Origin: Odiellus spinosus | Taxonomy: Eukaryota > Arthropoda > Arachnida > Opiliones > Phalangiidae | Direction: 5' to 3' | Assembly: GCA_963920705.1 (NCBI GenBank) | Contig: OY987237.1 | Location: 5,114,601 to 5,178,600, forward strand | DNA length: 64,000 bases | Part shown: positions 34,577 through 45,988 of the stretch, in pieces | Layout: every line of letters starts with the position of its first letter | Position numbering within the stretch: the first letter of the stretch is position 1 | Program-made: the position numbers and the translations under genes | Notes under the pieces: model-generated | Told to the model about the DNA's origin: nothing | The model's input: the letters and a program-made list of their open reading frames with translations, nothing else | Databases searched by the model: none

Positions 34577-36775
34577 AATAAAAATACGAAACGGAAAATC
34601 AGGGGTATTTTTTTAAGCATGATTATTGGTTTCATTTAATTTATTTTTAACTTTAATATCGTACATTTAAAAATAAAATCAAGGCAAAAAATTAGTTAAC
34701 AATGCGTGAAATTGTATTTTCTGTAAACTTCAATTCTTCTCGTTGAATTAATTGAATTTGGGGGATGTTTTACGTGGTGGCGGACCATTTTCTCGGAAAT
34801 GTTAATGTAATTCTATTCAGTATTGATTTTAGTTTCAATTCTGTACGTAGGCACGATCTGTTCCCTTCGTTTATTTGGATCTTAGCGAATTTCCGGAAAT
34901 CGAAATTGTCATGGAAACGATTTCGCTTCCCTAAGTTCCCTTATTTCTCTTCGTCTCTCGATGATTCTCTGTTGTGAATGTCTCGTCCTTCGATTAAGTC
35001 CATAACTCACTTACCTATATATAGCCGCGTGCCTTTTCTAGCCCCCCCCCCACTCTTTCTATCAATTTAACGCGGACGTTTAACGATTATAAATTCCGTC
35101 GATAATCCTCACTTACATTAGGACTTTTATATTTAATTCCATTTGTTAAAGTTCTCCTTTGGCGATCGAATGCCAGATATTGATTGTAAGAAGGAATTGT
35201 CCATCTTATATAAAGCTTTGAAATCGTGCGAACTCTGTAAGTTGCCGTTCTATCGCGCAATATTATACATTATGAGATTTTATGGTAAATCTTGAAAGGT
35301 TTCGGGGATTAAAGAGAGGGTGAATCGGAAAATTAACTGATATTTTTTGTTTCTGCTTCTGAAAGAGTTTTCTTTGTCTCTGAATTTTGCAAAAATTAGA
35401 ACCCTTATTCGAGCAAAAGCAGAACCTCCGACTAATCAAAAGACTCCTCATTCTGATGGGCCAATGGGAAATGCCAATACGGTTGGCCTTCATTTGATTT
35501 AAATACCAATAACTTAGAGCCCAGGTGACGATTTCACACGATCGTAAAATATTTAGTAATTTACGTAAATTGAAATTATTAACATTTTTTGATAAATGAT
35601 CTTTAATTTGCTACGCAATTAATTTTATCCTGAATTAAATTGTTTTGAGAGTTCGAGTGAACCATTTAAATTTTTATCGGGGTTTCCCTTATTTTTTAGA
35701 CGCATAGTTTCCAACTTATTTCGACTAGTGAAATTTTTTAATCAACCAAATTTTTTCCATAGCCCAGTTTGTTCAAGGATTATTTTAAAGTTAATTGTCA
35801 AAAAATCAAAATTATTTGAAATGTATTGCTATCTATAATGACAAGCTTCCTCCATAAGAACACATTTCTCTTAATTCCAATTCGAAACAAGCTAAATAAT
35901 TATGCAAAATAAAATATATCATTATTTTCCTGGTAAATAGTTGTCCCCTCCAAATTTTGGAAATATCTAATCACGGATGTTAAAAACGCGTCGTTAAAAT
36001 TGAGTAAAGTTGACCCTGTGACCATCACGTCATCGAGAGAAGAGTGGCAGCGTAAAATACCGCGAAATCAGTCTATCAACGCTATAAAAGTTTATGCAAA
36101 TTTTTGATTACACTTCGACGAAGTACGGGGGTGTTTTTAATTACGAGTATCTCGACGTGGACCACGTCATTGCTTGGGGGTGATGCTGTACACACAAACG
36201 CCCTCATTGCATAGGCATATCTCTCCTTTTAACGGGTGCATGCTCGCTGTTTAGTCCCATATAGTGGGCACCTGGATCGCGGTATAGGAAGTGTATATTC
36301 TATGTAATAGAGTGTCTAATGGATGGATGACGCGCGTATATCTCCGGCAAGCATATGGTAATTGTCAGAGAGCTCCTCTAAAGCTATCCTTTAATAAAAA
36401 GCGTGGTGAATGAAAGTTTTCTCGAATCGCATATCGCGGGGGATCTCGGTTGAAAGAACACCCTTTTTTTCGGGATTTTTCCCTGTTAGTACGCTCGGAT
36501 ACGTCGTTGTATTGTGTCCTCCGTCCGTGTCCTATGACCCATTACAGTCCGAAATCTCAACGTGTAAAATACCACCATCAATATAGTATCCTTTAGTACG
36601 CTTTTTGACTTTTTACCCACTGAAATCTCCGCCAGAAACGGAGCGCGAAACTCAGCTAGAACGAATACCTTTTCTATGCCTCACGAGATTTGAACGCTCG
36701 CTTGTCAACCCTCTAGACTAGAGACAATGCCAGAAACTATCATTTTCGCTATTATATTCAAAACGAATTGTTCCC
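34577..36775. other. Intergenic DNA, nothing recognised
   Basis: A short C-run lies at about 35042, and otherwise the sequence is AT-rich with small CpG-richer stretches. No exon or structured repeat is supported. Confidence 0.35.
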
Positions 36776-37260
36776 GGGTTTCGGCACCACTAAAATCTAA
36801 CGTTGAAAGCGTTTTTCCATTGTTTTAGATTGAAGTTAGATCGGTATACTAAGCTACGAAAGCGTCAGAAGTAGATGAAACCCTCCTTTGAAGTCTACTA
36901 CTCTAATGTTCGATATAGCGCTCCTCTCTGTATGGGTAAAATTCCCAATTTTACGAGATCGGAGGGGTCCTACTTCATACCCCCTGTCTACGGAAAATTG
37001 GAAATTCTCTCTCTCTACAAACGACGACGTTTTTTTACGAACTCCAAGGCTGCTACAGATATTCGCTGGACGAACTCCCGCTCCGAAAATATCTACCGTT
37101 AGGAGGCGTAAGAATCGCGCTTTTTGAAACTAACCCATACAGAGAGGGGTAGACAAGACCTAGGAGTAATAGACTTCAAAGGAGGGTTTCATCTACTTCT
37201 GAAAGCGTGTATTTAAACCCAAGTTCAAATATAATGTGCAAGGGTTTCGGCACCACTAAA
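36776..37260. repeat. 19-bp direct repeats bracketing F1 copy 3
   Basis: GGGTTTCGGCACCACTAAA occurs at 36776-36794 and again at 37242-37260, on either side of the F1 insertion. The two copies are identical. They may be remnants of a local duplication or of an older insertion. Confidence 0.7.
36859..37208 (-). mobile_element. Miniature inverted-repeat element, family F1 copy 3 (336 bp)
   Basis: The element is 36866-37201, flanked by the perfect 7-bp duplication AAAGCGT. Both ends carry the variant CAGAAGTAGATGAAACCC rather than CAGAAGCCGATG. The inner blocks CCTCTCTGTATGGGT are intact. Confidence 0.93.
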
Positions 37261-38225
37261 TATATAAGATGAGTAAAAAAAACCCAAAAAACAGGCGTGT
37301 CTGACATAATTTAAAAAATAAAGGGAAAGACGTGAACTTATCTAACTGTCAATAATCTAAAAAACCGAATTGTTTTTGTTAAAAGCGTGGGTGGAGTGCC
37401 GAGTCATACTTTACCAAATAATTTAAGTCTACAGAAGTTGATACTAAAGGCAAAGGTTACCCTAGACCAAGGGTTTTTAGAGATTTTTTACGAGTTATAA
37501 CTGATCTTCTCTATGAATGAGGCGACACCTAAATGGCGCCTTTTATAAAAACTCGTAGGAAGGCTGGGAAATTGAGATATATCACTTGATAATATCGTGT
37601 CAATCGAAGTTAGCAATAAGTTTAACCCTACGCGGTAGGCTATCCTTTATTAATTCCCCAATGGAAATCCCGTAATCCAGAAGAAGTTTGAATGACACTA
37701 AGTATAATGCTATTATTGAATTTTCAAATCCCACGGATATTCTCGTCCAAGGTGTCACGCTAGTTTTTGTTATACAGCCTGCAGTTTAACAATACCGAAC
37801 TTTTATGATTTTGATGGAAGGTTTTTAAGGATTAGTTAGAGCGAAAAATAACATTTTTGACGTGTTCATAATTATATTAACGTCTAAGTTTCGCGGCCCG
37901 TAGGATGTTACGGAGGGAACCCCATCCGGGGACCCCATGGGGTTTAGTTATCTCAGACCCTACCCTAAATTTAAGCCTCTTCAAAATCGTATATAGGGGC
38001 CGGACTCTTAAGCTTAAACTCATTTTAAAGAAAAACAAGATTGTAAAGTATATAACCTAATATAACCACGCCATATATCATTCAAAATTATATTTCTATT
38101 CTATTATTTTTTATATTATTTAAATATTATATTAATCAAAGAGCAAAATATTTTAATTTATATTTCAATAATTGAAATGTATTTCAATGATAGATAAATT
38201 AACACAATTTAAACAATATTCATTT
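37261..38225. other. Intergenic DNA
   Basis: A small GC-rich inverted motif (ACCCCATCCGGGGACCCCATG) occurs at about 37919-37940. Nothing else was recognised. Confidence 0.35.
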
Positions 38226-38362
38226 TTAAAGGGAGAATGCAAATAGCAAACCGACAACAAAAAGTTTACAAAACAAATATTAAACTAGAAATAAATTTAA
38301 AACTTACCCCAAGAATAGGCTTAGCGGGATTCATGGAGATCCTGAATTACCTAATTACGTGG
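38226..38362 (+). repeat. TTAA foldback family, single left arm (copy C)
   Basis: TTAAAGGGAGAATGCAA at 38226, followed by AATATTAAACTAGAAAT, ACTTACCCCAAGAATAGGCT and GATTCATGGAGATCCTGAA, matches the arms of copies at 45532 and 55014. The opposite arm is missing. Confidence 0.55.
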
Positions 38363-38386
38363 GAATTGTCTTTTTAGAGATTGTTA

Positions 38387-38554
38387 TCGAATACACCACT
38401 TTGCTCTTCCACTGTGCGCATGCCCGCGCTCGAAACGCTTACTAGTGAGGCGCGCGTAGTACCCCATGTAGGTTTTTCCCTGCCATTTTCACCAAGCGAA
38501 AGTTCGCCCTATGCCGCTATAGCGCCCCAAGTAATGGCTAAATGGTGTATTCGA
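38387..38554. mobile_element. Small inverted-repeat element (168 bp)
   Basis: TCGAATACACCA at 38387-38398 is mirrored by TGGTGTATTCGA at 38543-38554, with further partial matches inward. The interior is GC-richer than the flanks. The target duplication is unclear. Confidence 0.5.
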
Positions 38555-39290
38555 AATAATTTTTGGTAAATATACAGCTAGAAAAACTTAGTAAGAAAAT
38601 GAGATAAAAACCACCTTTATTTAATTTTTTACGACACCAACTACTACTTATAATTACTACCTATAAGTACTCGAGTGACTATAAAAATTCATTATTTTTG
38701 AAGACTCTCCAATAAAGTATAATGTAGGAGGGGTGATATCGACGCGATCAAAAATTTTCTCCCAAACTTCTAAACGTCGACACCTTCAAAAATATCCTCC
38801 GAAAAGAAATATCTTTTTATAAATTTGGAGAGGGCGCTTGAGATTCGTAAAAACGTGATCTCTTTAGAGGTTTAGAGGAAGCTATAATAAAGAAAATTTG
38901 TTTATTCTTTTCTCTCTCTTGGGGTGAGACGACCTTTTCTTTGGAAATTCCAATTTTCAAGTTATTGTATATAAGAGTACATGAGCTTTTATTCCTCCCT
39001 CTTGAGAAAGACGCGGGTTTGACGCTATTACTTTTTCAAGATGATCCTTCACAATTGGTCAAATATTATCCGATACAAAGTTTAAGAAAATCTATACGTG
39101 ATACATCTTTTTCTATCTTTTTAGAAATGTTTGAATTGCTCAAAAAATAGACAGACAGTTTAAGTATACTGCTTAAGAATTATTAAAATATGAATTACCT
39201 ACCTACATATTTAACAACGACTTATAAATTGGTTCGAGTTAAATATTTGTAATTTAAATTCCTAACATTTATTTTTAAATAACCTTAACA
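38555..39290. other. Intergenic DNA, nothing recognised
   Basis: A 69-residue open frame near 38941 has no recognisable domain and no supporting splice context. I leave it uncalled. Confidence 0.35.
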
Positions 39291-39935
39291 GGGTTGCCAC
39301 AGGTCAGGGAAAACAGGAAAAACAGGGAAAAGTCAGGGAATTTGAAAATTAACCAAAAAAGTCAGGGAATTTGAAAATTAACCAAAAAAAGTCAGGGAAT
39401 TTGAAAATTAACCAAAAAAAGTCAGGGAATTTGAAAATTAACCAAAAAAAGTCAGGGAATTTGAAAATTAACCAAAAAAGTCAGGGAATTTGAAAATTAA
39501 CCAAAAAAAGTCAGGGAATTTGAAAATTAACCAAAAAAGTCAGGGAATTTGAAAATTAACCAAAAAAAGTCAGGGAATTTGAAAATTAACCAAAAAAGTC
39601 AGGGAATTTGAAAATTAACCAAAAAAGTCAGGGAATTTGAAAATTAACCAAAAAAAGTCAGGGAATTTGAAAATTAACCAAAAAAGAAGTCACGGAAAAG
39701 TCAGGGAATTTTAAGATTAAGGAGCCAGGAAATTACAATCATTATCTGCTGAAAATATTAGAAGCTGATCGTGTCAGTCGTATAGATTAGAACAAAGATA
39801 CGCGTGCAAAAAGTTTGGCGAACGGGATTATATAAAAAGTAAAAGGTTAAAAATTGGATAGTATTAGCTGAAACAGCCAGGGAAAATCGTTGGAAAAGGT
39901 CAGGGAAAAACCTGGAAAAGTCAGGAAATTTGAAT
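39291..39935 (+). repeat. 29/30-bp tandem array (12 units) with degenerate flanks
   Basis: The unit GTCAGGGAATTTGAAAATTA followed by ACC and six or seven A repeats 12 times from 39332 to 39685. Unit lengths are 29, 30, 30, 30, 29, 30, 29, 30, 29, 29, 30 and 29, differing only in the A-run. Degenerate GGTCAGGGAAAA pieces flank it on both sides (about 39300-39331 and 39686-39935). Confidence 0.95.
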
Positions 39936-40673
39936 CTCAAAAAACTGTGTCAACAATGGCTAAGCCTTGGCTTATGAACGAAAACAAATTGAAATTCCTT
40001 ACTAGTTCCTAGCGCGAGATTTTTCCCTCACGTATGAACGAGGCTTAATAAGAAACCAACTCGTAGAATTGAGCTTAGGTACATATAATACTCTCTGAAA
40101 TATTAAACTGATTTCGAGTGACTTTAAAAATGTGAGTCCAAACCTTTTATCTCTCCTGCAAAAAGCACTTGGCGAAAAAAAAAATACTTTTCTAAACTCA
40201 ATTTCTTTAGATATATAATCGAACTCAACAAATTCCACCATGAACAAAAAATTGTATTATAATCTTAAAAGCGCCTGGAACTTCGCGTTGCGAAGAAAGA
40301 TACGAGGTGGAGTATAAATACTCGAAAAAGAAACGAAACTGACGCTGATAGAGTGCGCCCTGTCAGATAGTTTGACGAGGGGTGAAGTGCGCCATTAGCC
40401 CTTATATAGAAACCCCTTTTTCGTACTGTTCCACCCCGATTTCGCCCTCTAAATAGAGAAAAGAGGGGGACATATTTTTAAAGAGATGGGGAAATATAAG
40501 AATTATATTTAAACGATTATACCATAAGTAAATTAAGTATAAAAGTAGCCAAATGCAGGCCTTCTACTCGTCCAGTATTTTTACTAACAGGTGTTATTTT
40601 TTGGGTCACTAAACCACCATCACTGCTCCTAAAGATCACGTTCAATTTTGGCTTCTTAGAGATTTTAAGATAT

Positions 40674-40820
40674 GGATAGGTTATTCGTGATTTTAATTTA
40701 AGGGATGGGTGATCTGTGATTTTAATTTAATTTATGGGATGGGTGATCTGTGATTTTAATTAATATTAGTAAATGGGTTATCTATGACTAGAGTTCGATA
40801 TTATGTTATTTGTGACTATA
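40674..40820 (+). repeat. Short irregular tandem repeat
   Basis: GGATGGGTGATCTGTGATTT followed by TAATTTA-like sequence recurs with variation at about 40674, 40703, 40737, 40774 and 40803 (period about 29-37 bp). Confidence 0.6.
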
Positions 40821-41939
40821 TACATTAAAGGATAACATTGACTTTAAATTTTAAAGAACTTTAAAGTTGTCTAGTGATACGTGACTTTAATTTCCAGCGT
40901 GACGAAGTCAGGTGAAACATTCATTCAAGTTAATAATATTAATTTTATTTCTCACTCTTTTACGAGATCTACTCTGTGACACTATATATTTTATTTTATT
41001 TTCCCTACGCATGGTTCACTCCGTATCTGAGAATAAAAATCCTCCTTGCCAGTGTCAACATGAATCAAATAGAGATTTTTTTTTTTTAATCCTATATAGG
41101 AAACGCTTCTTGAAAAATTTCGTTTTTCAATCCCAAAAAAGAAGAGCAAATTTCGTGGTTCTCACACGTTTTCAATAAAATTCGTTCAGCCTTTTCGATT
41201 AAATGAAGTGATAACGGGAGAAAGATGCAAAGCTGGCGTTCATAAAAATTAATCTTTCCCCCTTTTTTACGTGTTGGTTTTAATAGTTCGAACAATCGTT
41301 ACTTTTATTTTCAGTCCGTTCAGACTTTTAGATACGATGGAGTTATATTAGGGGAAAGGGAGAATTAAGCTAGACTTTTGTTCGCAAACATTTCATGGTT
41401 CAGCTTCATATACTTATTGAGTCTGAAGTAACTCGAACCTTAAGTATTGTTAGAGAATTTTGAAAAGGGTGACCCCTATTTTTTTCATTTTTTCTTTTTT
41501 TTTCCTATTGATCTATTGTAACTGGGTCTCCCAAATATTCTATTCTTTGAATATTATTTTATTAAAATGTCACTCGCCGTCTATTTTGCGCCTGGTATAA
41601 AACCTTTTATGTCGATAGCCAACTTGAAACTATTTTTGGAAACGATTTTAAGGCCAGGTTCGAGTAGTTTGTTATTTTTCATATAGAATTATCCCCATAA
41701 GTTGCCAGAGATCTCCAAGTTGGGCATTTTTCTCCCGCTCTATAGTCAAATTCAGTTCGAGTTAGCACCATTAGGACCATTTTTGTCGAGGGGTGGCATC
41801 ACCAGAGGACGCCCCAAATAAATCGTGTGTTAGATTATCGCGTAGGAGAAAGCTCTAAACTGTGCGCTAAAAATCGCAACGTTTTGTTATTAGTCCTAAA
41901 GGAAAGGTTCAAAATTGAGGCGCCCCTATTCGATAGCTC
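40821..41939. other. Intergenic DNA, nothing recognised
   Basis: AT-rich sequence with T-runs. Open frames of 60-90 residues lack domains. Confidence 0.35.
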
Positions 41940-42234
41940 GCCCTGTCAAGGAGGATCAGAGAAGGAGAGGAAATGTGGGAACGGCGCGGTTCCTACTGCG
42001 TCGGCCTAAACTCCCACTCTGGGAGAACGGGGGTAGAGACGTTTCGTGGTAAAATGTTGTCGCGTGGGTAAAACGAATCCTTTATGAGACGCGCTAGCTA
42101 GCGACCACGTGACAACAGTTTACCTCGAGAATTTCCTATCCCCCCTTTCCACCCGAGTGGGAGGTTGGCTCTTCTCTCTCTAACTCAACGCAGCCCCACA
42201 TTTCCTCTCCTTCTCTGATCCTCCTTGGCCCTGT
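41940..42234. mobile_element. Miniature inverted-repeat element, family F2 copy 1 (281 bp)
   Basis: The element is 41947-42227, flanked by the perfect 7-bp duplication GCCCTGT (41940-41946 and 42228-42234). The outer repeats are 33 bp (CAAGGAGGATCAGAGAAGG...; 41947-41979 against 42195-42227). The inner inverted block starts CTCCCACTC (42011 onward against 42140-42163). Both spacers are 31 bp but unrelated in sequence. The centre holds the palindrome GCTAGCTAGC. There is no transposase frame. Confidence 0.93.
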
Positions 42235-44085
42235 GCAGCACGGGCAAACTTGGGCACTCTTTATTTCCTAGCTCAAATCTTAGAGATACGATATACATAG
42301 TTTTCGATAAAACTATTAAATTCGTAAATTTTTTATTATATTTATTGTAAACTTATGTCAGATTGATTTCGTCCGTATAGTTATGCGCTAGAATGATTAA
42401 TTTTAAATTCTATTTAAGCGCGGTAAGTAGTTAATCCCCTTTTTCTCTTTTTATCATCGTCCGTTCTCAAGAACAGATTTGTTTTAATTCTTTTTAATTT
42501 GTCTCTAAGCGAAGAAGGAGCTTCTTTCGCTCTTTTCCCTCCTTTCAATTTAATTGTATTCCTAAGGACTTCTTAAAAGGAAATTCATCGTGAAATCTCT
42601 CAAAATGGTTGCAGTGATCGTGCCTCTCGAAAAGCGCTCTAGTTTATACATTTGCAATTATTGTCTGTCTGTGAATTTACCTCTGTCTGTGAATTTACAT
42701 TAATGAATCTATATTTGATATACATTCTCGAAATGCATGGATGAGGTATATTCATATATGTATACAATCATATTATTTGGTAAGGACGATTGAAATTGGT
42801 CAGACTAAGGTCGTGGAGTTATCATCAAAATATTCTGCACAATTATCTTAATTAATTAATTAACTTCTTTTATATGTAATTTCCCTTGGGGTTTCACGAA
42901 TCAATTATTCGAGGGCGTGCGAGGGTGGGATTATAATATATTTCCACCCCTGTTGACGTACATAAATGACTTGTTGGTGAAAGGTGTAAGGCATAGGAAT
43001 TAATTTTAAGGTTGAATTCTTTAAATTTAAACTTGGGGATTATTTAGTTTCGCGAATCAAGCTTAATTAAGTCTTTAAACGGAATGGTTTCTGACCCCCT
43101 AACTTAACCCAGAGTCTTGTTTCTTTCGTTCACAAAACTTAAGAGTTTAAAACCATTAACGAAGAACGGACGGGGAATGGTACGTGCTTCGCAAGAATAT
43201 TTCTGATTCGCCCTCGCTATTTTTTTACCCTTTTATACCTTAGGGTCTCGAGGACACAGTTTTCCAACAGCCATTTTACCCCGTCTCTTCAGGCTGCCAT
43301 TGAGTATGAACCTAATACAGTGAAGAATAAAATCCCTCTTTTACCCTTTTCGGGTTTTTTGGTTCTGAAAAAGGTATTTACTAGAATAGAAAAATCTCTC
43401 CAAAGACACTGAGATCGATTGGAATTTAAAAAGCTTTCCGTTTACTGGAGATTTGAATTAAAGAAGCGAGGGGAAAGAAGAGACAAAATAAAACCAACTA
43501 CAAAAAAAGCTTTATAATCAAGAGAGGTTTATGGAACTATTTTTAAACAATATGAAATTAAACATTGAGTATTCATACGCCGTATCTTTCGCGTAGTTTG
43601 AAAACTACCCATGAACAAATTTTAGTTAAGAAATTACAGTTTTAGTTTGCAGTATAGGTAAACTAAGCTAAGCCTTTTTAAATCCAAGTTACAATGTCAT
43701 ACGAATTAATTGGACCATACCTTTATACCCACTGCAAACCCGTACTGTTTCTAACTATATAAAATTCTCTTCGGCAGTTTTGAGGCTTTTTTCTTCCCTT
43801 AAAATCCAAAGGGACGAGTTAAAAGGATTTCTTCAAATTGAGTTGGGCACATTCCCTCGGGCAGATTATTGGCTGACCTAATACAATGGGGGTTCAACGC
43901 GCTGTACTAGTCGCGTACATAGGCCTGTACGGATTAACAACAGACGCCTTTTATGTGTCTTCTGCTGCCTTGCTTAGATTATAAAAGTCCATATATATAT
44001 AACTCTATTCGATTGAAAGGATTTTAAAAACGCGCAGTTAAACAGCTTGGGCCTACGGTGTTAAACACTTATTATCAAGGTTTTT
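42235..44085. other. Intergenic DNA, nothing recognised
   Basis: A short duplication (CTGTCTGTGAATTTAC twice, about 42664-42698) is the only structure noted. Confidence 0.35.
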
Positions 44086-44200
44086 ATAATATAGGAGGCG
44101 ATCGAATCGCGCTTTTTGAAACTAACCCATACAGAGAGGGGTAGACAAGACCCGGGAGTAATAGACTTCAAAGGAGGGTTTCATCGGCTTCTGATAATAT
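44086..44200 (-). mobile_element. F1 copy 4, one-ended 101-bp fragment with 7-bp direct repeats
   Basis: 44093-44193 is a single F1 arm, from AGGAGGCG to the terminal CATCGGCTTCTG, including the inner ACCCATACAGAGAGG block. The other end and the centre are absent. ATAATAT flanks it exactly on both sides (44086-44092 and 44194-44200). Confidence 0.85.
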
Positions 44201-45531
44201 CGGTTTCTTACTTATTTCCAAAATACTAATATTAACTTCTAAATTAGACGAAAATGGACCAAATAATTGTAAAACTAAGTTTTTAAAAAATAAGTATTTA
44301 ATTTTGTAGATATTTTTAAATTTTTTAGACCAGTTTAGTTCAATTTAAAAGTAAATTACTAATGTTCTAAAATTTGACTACACCTTATCAATATTTTATT
44401 TAGCATAATTATTTGATAAAAATTCAATTTAATGTTTTTCTCAAAGTTGATATTCAAATTTTTTTGAACGTTCTGAAAATATATAGTAGGCCTATTCCTC
44501 AAAATTTTCAGTGTTGAATTTTATCTCATTATAAAAGCAGGAAAAGTTTCGTCAAATGTTGATTGTTGATGTTAGTATATGTTTAATATTTCTAGTATAT
44601 ATCAAGTATTTACCCTCGCTATCATAACACTAATAACACTCGCATCGTCGTCATCCTTGCAAGCTTAAGGCTGTTATCCGTAGATCCTATTTGGATTAGC
44701 AAATGCTCGCCTATCCATTAGATCCAAAATTTCCATACCCAAAAACAACAATACGAGTCTTACGTACATCACCCCCTATAGCCGGAAGCTACGATCTTGA
44801 TCATTCTAAGCTTACAGCACGTATAAATCTACGCGTCTCGTCATTCTCAAAGTAACCAGCAAACACGTATAAAACCTTTTAAACAATATTATTACGCACT
44901 GTAGACCTAAACTGACTCTGACTATATATTTATGATCATGCTTTGTTAACGTAATAGTAAAAGCATACGCGGATTTATACGCAATATTGAACAAAACATG
45001 GGTTAAAAATAGTTCTGCCCAACTGCATATTCGGAGCGTATTCATCTCCCTATTCCTCTTACGATTAAATGTAAAATGCATAACCCATAAGGCGTTATAC
45101 CTTTAGTTCTACCCTCCCCCGTTTAAGAGAGGCTCCAACCCCTGCCGTAATCCGTCTCAAGTTCAGAATACAATAGATCCAATACAATAAACCTTTGCTT
45201 TAAATATACTCCTTACATTGTTATTACTGTAAAAATGTGTATATATTTATGTTTAATATCAGATGGCACAAAGAAAACTCGTATGCGGATTGATACACAA
45301 TGTTTAACTTAATAGAGAAAAAAGTAGTATGTGCTAACTCCAAAAGAATAAAGTATAGTTTGTATCGTTTTGGATCTTCAGCACATACCATCTTACGTTC
45401 CATATGATTTAATTTAATAGAAATAGAGGCGATGCTAGCTTTGAATCCGCTGCAAAATATAACTGATTTTGACTGTAAGTTGTCCATGGAGCGATTCTTA
45501 TTATAATGTAAATTATTATGGATGGATTTCG
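44201..45531. other. Intergenic DNA with a weak local duplication
   Basis: Segments near 44935-45010 and 45235-45310 look distantly alike (ACGCGGATTTATACGCAAT against ATGCGGATTGATACACAAT). Minus-strand frames of 89 and 111 residues run through them, without a recognisable domain. Confidence 0.3.
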
Positions 45532-45988
45532 TTAAAGGGAGAATGTAACCTGGCAACAAGTGTTTTTCTATCGATTTATTATCTTTAAAATAAGCTTAAT
45601 TCATTGGTAAAAAATTACAAACGCACGCGTATTAAGCTAAAAAAAATATTTTTAACTCTACCCAAAAAAGTAGGCTTATAAATAATACATGGAGAGTTTG
45701 ATATCTCGTAGTTAACGAGTCACCGGCGAATCACGTGAGAGTCGCGCTCTTTATTCCGACAGTAAAACGTTTCAAAGAGGCCCGCTAGTTTGTCGGTTTA
45801 CTCGTTTATTATGCTTAAAATATCAAGTTCTTCATGGATTATTGTTAAGCCTATTTTCTGGGTAAGTTAAAAATTGATTTCCTAGCTTAATATTGGTTTG
45901 TAAGGTTTTTTGCTCAGGGATTAGGCCTATTTAAACGTTAGGAATTCGATATAAATTAACTTTATTATCGGGTGACATTCACTCTTAA
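45532..45988. mobile_element. TTAA-flanked long-arm foldback element, copy A (449 bp)
   Basis: TTAA at 45532-45535 and 45985-45988 bound arms that align inverted for about 170 bp. The left arm starts AGGGAGAATGTAACC; the right arm, reversed, starts GAGTGAATGTCACC. Inside, ATTAAGCTA, TACCCA, TAGGCTTA and CATGGAGAGTTTGATAT on the left match ATTAAGCTA, TACCCA, TAGGCTTA and CATGAAGAACTTGATAT on the reversed right. TTAA targets are typical of piggyBac and some other superfamilies; the arms here are too diverged to assign one. Confidence 0.65.

Noticed and set aside
44812-45559. Minus-strand frames of 89 and 111 residues with vague mutual similarity
   Set aside because: The similarity follows a weak DNA duplication; no known domain, start context or splice sites support genes.
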